Shown one piece after another: positions 61,283 to 64,000 of a DNA stretch of 64,000 nucleotides. Made by a program: the position numbers and the translations under genes. The DNA comes from Rhodoblastus sphagnicola (GTDB lineage Bacteria > Pseudomonadota > Alphaproteobacteria > Rhizobiales > Beijerinckiaceae): positions 1 to 64,000 of the forward strand of contig NZ_NHSJ01000043.1 of the NCBI RefSeq assembly GCF_002937075.1, given 5' to 3'. How positions within the stretch are numbered: position 1 is the first letter of the stretch; each line of letters starts with the position of its first letter. The notes beneath the pieces were generated by a model, which was given only the letters and a program-made list of their open reading frames with translations, searched no databases and had not been told where the DNA came from.

Positions 61283-62215
61283 TCACGACACCAGGCCGCG
61301 CCCATAAAGCCTGAGCCGAAAACGTCGGCCCCAAAAGATTTTTCCAAGGCCGCCGAACGCCCGCGCCGCCATGGTTTCGCGTCTGGTCGCGCCGAAGGGG
61401 AGCATCAGCAGGGCGCCAAAGCCGTAGAGCGCGGTTTGAACAAAGCCGACCGCCATCCAGCGGGCGATCGTCAAGCGATTGCCCGGCCGCGCCATGTCTT
61501 GAACGAAAACCCTGATTTGACCGCTGAGGAATTTCCGCTTCCTGACATAGGCCCAGGTGAGCCGGCGCGCCGGCGCCCATTCGAGGACGCCGGCGTTTTC
61601 AGCGAAATGGAATCGTTTGCCGACCAGGACCAAACGCTGCAAGAACAGTGAGTCCTCGCCGCCGCTTTCGTTCAGCGCGGGGTCGAAATTGAGGCCGGCG
61701 GCAAAGCAGGACTCGCGATGAAACAGCGAATTGTTGGTGCCAAGGCAGGCCGCGAGATCGGTGATTTCAGCTCCGTCGGCGCGTAAAATGCGGCGCTCGA
61801 AATAGGGCGCGAAGGCGCCGATTTTGGCGCCGTCCTCGGCGCGCGCGGTCACCGGTCCAAACACGGCGTCGGCGTTCCGGCTTCGCGCGATCCCGGTCAA
61901 ATGGGCAAGCCAATCGGGGGCGGCTTCCTCGTCGTCGTCGAGGAAAGCGACCCATCGTCCCCGAGCGGCTGCAACGCCCGCATTGCGCGCATTGGCCACG
62001 CCGGGGCGAGGTTCGCTGAGATAATGCAGGGCGAATGGGGAAGCTTTTGCCAATTCGGCGACGGCCGCGCGTGCGTTGGCGTCGGGCGAATTGTCCACGA
62101 CGATGATTTCCAGATCGAGCCCCGCCAGATTTTGCTGGGCCATCAAGCTTCGCAGCGCCCGCAGCAAGGGGGCCGGGCGGTTCAAGGTTGGCGTGACGAC
62201 GCTGATCCTGTCCAT
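61283..62215 (-). CDS. Glycosyltransferase family 2
   Basis: Inverting GT-A enzyme of 310 residues. ISVVTPTLNRPAPLLRAL opens the fold, LEIIVVDNSPDANARAAV follows, and GVANARNAGVAAARGRWVAFLDDDEEAAPDWL contains the metal-binding DDD. NNSLFHRESCFAAGLNFDPAL and GEDSLFLQRLVLVG with the acceptor-site ED are also present. A C-terminal hydrophobic segment (MAVGFVQTALYGFGALLML) may attach it to the membrane. It converges with the epimerase after 13 bases. Confidence 0.9.
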   Translation of the reverse strand: MDRISVVTPTLNRPAPLLRALRSLMAQQNLAGLDLEIIVVDNSPDANARAAVAELAKASPFALHYLSEPRPGVANARNAGVAAARGRWVAFLDDDEEAAPDWLAHLTGIARSRNADAVFGPVTARAEDGAKIGAFAPYFERRILRADGAEITDLAACLGTNNSLFHRESCFAAGLNFDPALNESGGEDSLFLQRLVLVGKRFHFAENAGVLEWAPARRLTWAYVRKRKFLSGQIRVFVQDMARPGNRLTIARWMAVGFVQTALYGFGALLMLPFGATRRETMAARAFGGLGKIFWGRRFRLRLYGRGLVS

Positions 62216-62284
62216 GTCAATCCGCGCGTTGGCAAGCTCAACAATTCTTAAGGGACCAGGGTTAAGAATTCGGCTGCCGAACAG

Positions 62285-63250
62285 ATGGATGACTCAATGT
62301 GCGCTCAGAAGCCCGCGCTGGCGATCATTGTATGCACGTTCAAGCGGCCTGATCTGCTGCGGGCGACGTTGAAGAGCATTGCGGCGCAACAATCCATGGT
62401 TTGCGCCGAACGCGTTCAAGTTTACGTCGTTGACAACAGCGACGAGGGCGACGCGCGCGGGATCGTCGCCGAACAAGCGGCCACCAGCCCCTGGCCGATG
62501 ACTTGGCTCGAAGCGCACCCGGCCAATATCTCCGTGGCGCGCAACGCGGGCGTGAAGGCCGGCCAGGAAGAGTTCGTCGCCTTTGTCGATGACGATCAGA
62601 TCTTGCACCCGGGCTGGCTGGACGCCGTCGCACGACTGTTTTCGCACAAGGAAGGCGACGCTTGGCTCGGATGCGTTCATGGGGTTTTTGAAACGCCCGA
62701 AAGGACGACGCCCGCGATACGGTCGCTGTTCGGTCGAGAGCTCCAGGAGCCGTTCGGTTACGAACTGTTCGCATTCGGCTCCGGCAAATTGCCGAGCGTC
62801 AACCCGGCGACCAACAATTCGATCTTTCGCCGCGCCGCCTTGGATTCCGACGCCCCATTCGATCCGGCTTACGGCAAGGGGGGCGGCGAGGATTACGATC
62901 TCTTTTGTCGATTGCAGCGGCGGGGCAAGCGCTTATTCTGGGCGCCGGATGTCGTGGTGAGTGAATTTGTCCCCGCGAGCCGTTGTGATCGAGGCTATCT
63001 GCGCCGCCGCTTCTTCGCCGGCGGGCAAGTTTTCGCCGCTGCGATTGCCGGAAGCGCAAGCCGCCCCGGCCTGGCGCGTTGGCTCATTCGTCTGAAGGCG
63101 CTGGTCCAGGGCGCCTTGCTTTTGGCGGGAGGGCCAAAAGCTTGTTTCGCCGGCGAGGCCCGCCGCGCGGACTATTTGTTTCGCTGGGCCGGCGTCCTTG
63201 GCAAACTGTCCTTTGGCGAAATCTATCCGCTCTATCAGCCCAAGAAATAA
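62285..63250 (+). CDS. Glycosyltransferase family 2
   Basis: A second GT-A enzyme, 321 residues, with the same plan as its divergent neighbour: LAIIVCTFKRPDLLRATL, VYVVDNSDEGDARGIV, HPANISVARNAGVKAG, EFVAFVDDDQILHPGWLDAV with the DDD metal site, NNSIFRRAALDSDAPFDPA, GGGEDYDLFCRLQRRGKRLFW, and a hydrophobic LIRLKALVQGALLLAGG stretch. The likeness to the divergent gene suggests the two are paralogues of a local duplication. Confidence 0.9.
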   Translation: MDDSMCAQKPALAIIVCTFKRPDLLRATLKSIAAQQSMVCAERVQVYVVDNSDEGDARGIVAEQAATSPWPMTWLEAHPANISVARNAGVKAGQEEFVAFVDDDQILHPGWLDAVARLFSHKEGDAWLGCVHGVFETPERTTPAIRSLFGRELQEPFGYELFAFGSGKLPSVNPATNNSIFRRAALDSDAPFDPAYGKGGGEDYDLFCRLQRRGKRLFWAPDVVVSEFVPASRCDRGYLRRRFFAGGQVFAAAIAGSASRPGLARWLIRLKALVQGALLLAGGPKACFAGEARRADYLFRWAGVLGKLSFGEIYPLYQPKK

Positions 63251-63253
63251 CCG

Positions 63254-64000
63254 TCAGTCGGTCGCCATGTTTCGCGCGCGCCCCTTGGCGCGTTCGAGCA
63301 ACTCCAATCGCTTGCCGAACGGCATCCGCGCCGTGGACTGGATCAGCAAGGCGATGTGATGCGTCTCCAGACCGTCGATGAATTCATCCTCTTCCTGTGG
63401 CGTCTCCGGCTCGATGTCCCAGATGGCGTGGACTTGCGATTGCTCGGCGGCGAAGTGGCCGGCGGCTTCAATTCCCAGGGATTCAACAAAAACCCCATAA
63501 AGCGTGTATTCCGAGAAATGCGGCTCGCGGGCGAGAACGACGCGCCAATCCGTTCCTGCGACCTTTTCGATGCGTTCGATCATGCGGCGGACGATGGATC
63601 GGCGCCACACCACGCAGAAATTGATGTAATCGCCGGGGTTGATGCTGTTGGGATCGACGTTGAGCAGGCGGCAGGCCACCTCGCGCCAGAGCACATGGGT
63701 CGCGCGCGTTTCGGCGGCGGGATTGCGATAAAATCGCACCAATCCTTGCGCGTTGACCAGCATTTCCCTGGTCAACGGTCGGATGAACACGCCGTCGCTA
63801 TCCATGTGCACGACAATTTCAGTCGGACTTTGCGCGCCGGCCTCGATCTTCATGATCTGTTGCGCGATCCAGCCCCGGATCGGCGCGCCACGCAAGTTCA
63901 GATACAGATTCCGACGCGGCAACCGCAGCAACTGGCGCAATCGCGGACCGGGCATGGGCAGTTTGAGCAGCCAGAACGGAAGAAGATCGCGCTCGAACCC
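63254..64000 (-). CDS. DUF6492-like protein, 5' part beyond the window
   Basis: The frame is open to the right edge: upstream of the ATG at 63955 it continues in phase (GFERDLLPFWLLKLPMPG), so the gene starts outside the window. Visible: LNLRGAPIRGWIAQQIMKIEA, TEIVVHMDSDGVFIRPLTREML with a DxD-like site, FYRNPAAETRATHVLWREVA, and FSEYTLYGVFVESLGIEAAGHF. This resembles the DUF6492 group, proteins of GT-A-like fold found in sugar-polymer clusters. Three bases from the neighbouring glycosyltransferase, convergent. Function unproven. Confidence 0.7.
   Translation of the reverse strand, partial: GFERDLLPFWLLKLPMPGPRLRQLLRLPRRNLYLNLRGAPIRGWIAQQIMKIEAGAQSPTEIVVHMDSDGVFIRPLTREMLVNAQGLVRFYRNPAAETRATHVLWREVACRLLNVDPNSINPGDYINFCVVWRRSIVRRMIERIEKVAGTDWRVVLAREPHFSEYTLYGVFVESLGIEAAGHFAAEQSQVHAIWDIEPETPQEEDEFIDGLETHHIALLIQSTARMPFGKRLELLERAKGRARNMATD

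Overview
The window reads as a chromosomal segment of an alphaproteobacterium of the Hyphomicrobiales (Rhizobiales). Evidence: the trpF-trpB-trpA-accD-folC order, a RegB/RegA (ActS/ActR) pair, GapR (DUF2312), an AccD without the usual zinc ribbon, a MaeB-type malic enzyme beside mutS, and G+C-rich coding DNA. A position in or near the Beijerinckiaceae/Methylocystaceae is a guess, not shown by the sequence.

Left end (1-4540) is the most unusual part. It starts with a graveyard of insertion sequences from at least four families (IS630, IS110, IS66 and an IS1182-like element), all truncated or carrying stop codons. The non-coding leader of the IS110 remnant is kept and may be a relic of a bridge RNA. 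Next comes a perfect 26-bp palindrome with a consensus ParB site (parS), then rho, whose base composition is clearly more A+T-rich than the other genes, then tRNA-Ala(GGC). Behind the tRNA lies an A+T-rich intergenic stretch with several DnaA-box-like 9-mers and an exact TTAA-N7-TTAA CtrA motif overlapping one of them. I read 3600-4100 as a candidate chromosomal origin. Three neighbourhoods that normally carry replication and segregation genes (rho, leuS-lptE-holA, enoyl-CoA hydratase-rpsT) are present without mnmE-gidAB-parAB, parB or dnaA.

Region 4.5-25.6 kb: hybrid histidine kinase, comM, mutS, maeB, argG, a membrane-anchored TAXI-type binding protein, typA, the regB/regA redox system with an FNR/FixK-like box before regA, then leuS-lptE-holA, the PLP-homeostasis gene yggS and an L,D-transpeptidase whose 3' end overlaps yggS tail to tail.

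Region 25.7-38.5 kb: an orphan OmpR-type regulator with a cyclic-nucleotide-binding protein, then a long leftward series: rpsT, rpsA, sppA, ihfB, lapA-like, trpF, trpB, trpA, accD and folC, with enoyl-CoA hydratase and cysK further right and gapR diverging.

Region 38.6-52.2 kb: an Old Yellow Enzyme, a dienelactone-hydrolase-like gene with a one-base frameshift, an outer-membrane barrel protein, galU and galE, an IHF-alpha-like gene, a glycosyltransferase, a lipoprotein L,D-transpeptidase, accA, serA and serC. Region 52.2-64 kb: a truncated phage-type integrase beside tRNA-Leu(CAG), a small unknown gene, an alpha/beta hydrolase, infC with a rare ATT start, and a polysaccharide cluster (CelD-like acyltransferase, Wzz/ExoP-like co-polymerase with a degenerate P-loop, epimerase, glycosyltransferases, a DUF6492-like protein cut by the window edge). 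galU/galE supply UDP-sugars that this cluster could use.

I saw no CRISPR array, no intact mobile element and no complete defence system. The most interesting signals are the candidate origin with its parS and CtrA sites, and the IS110 leader relic.
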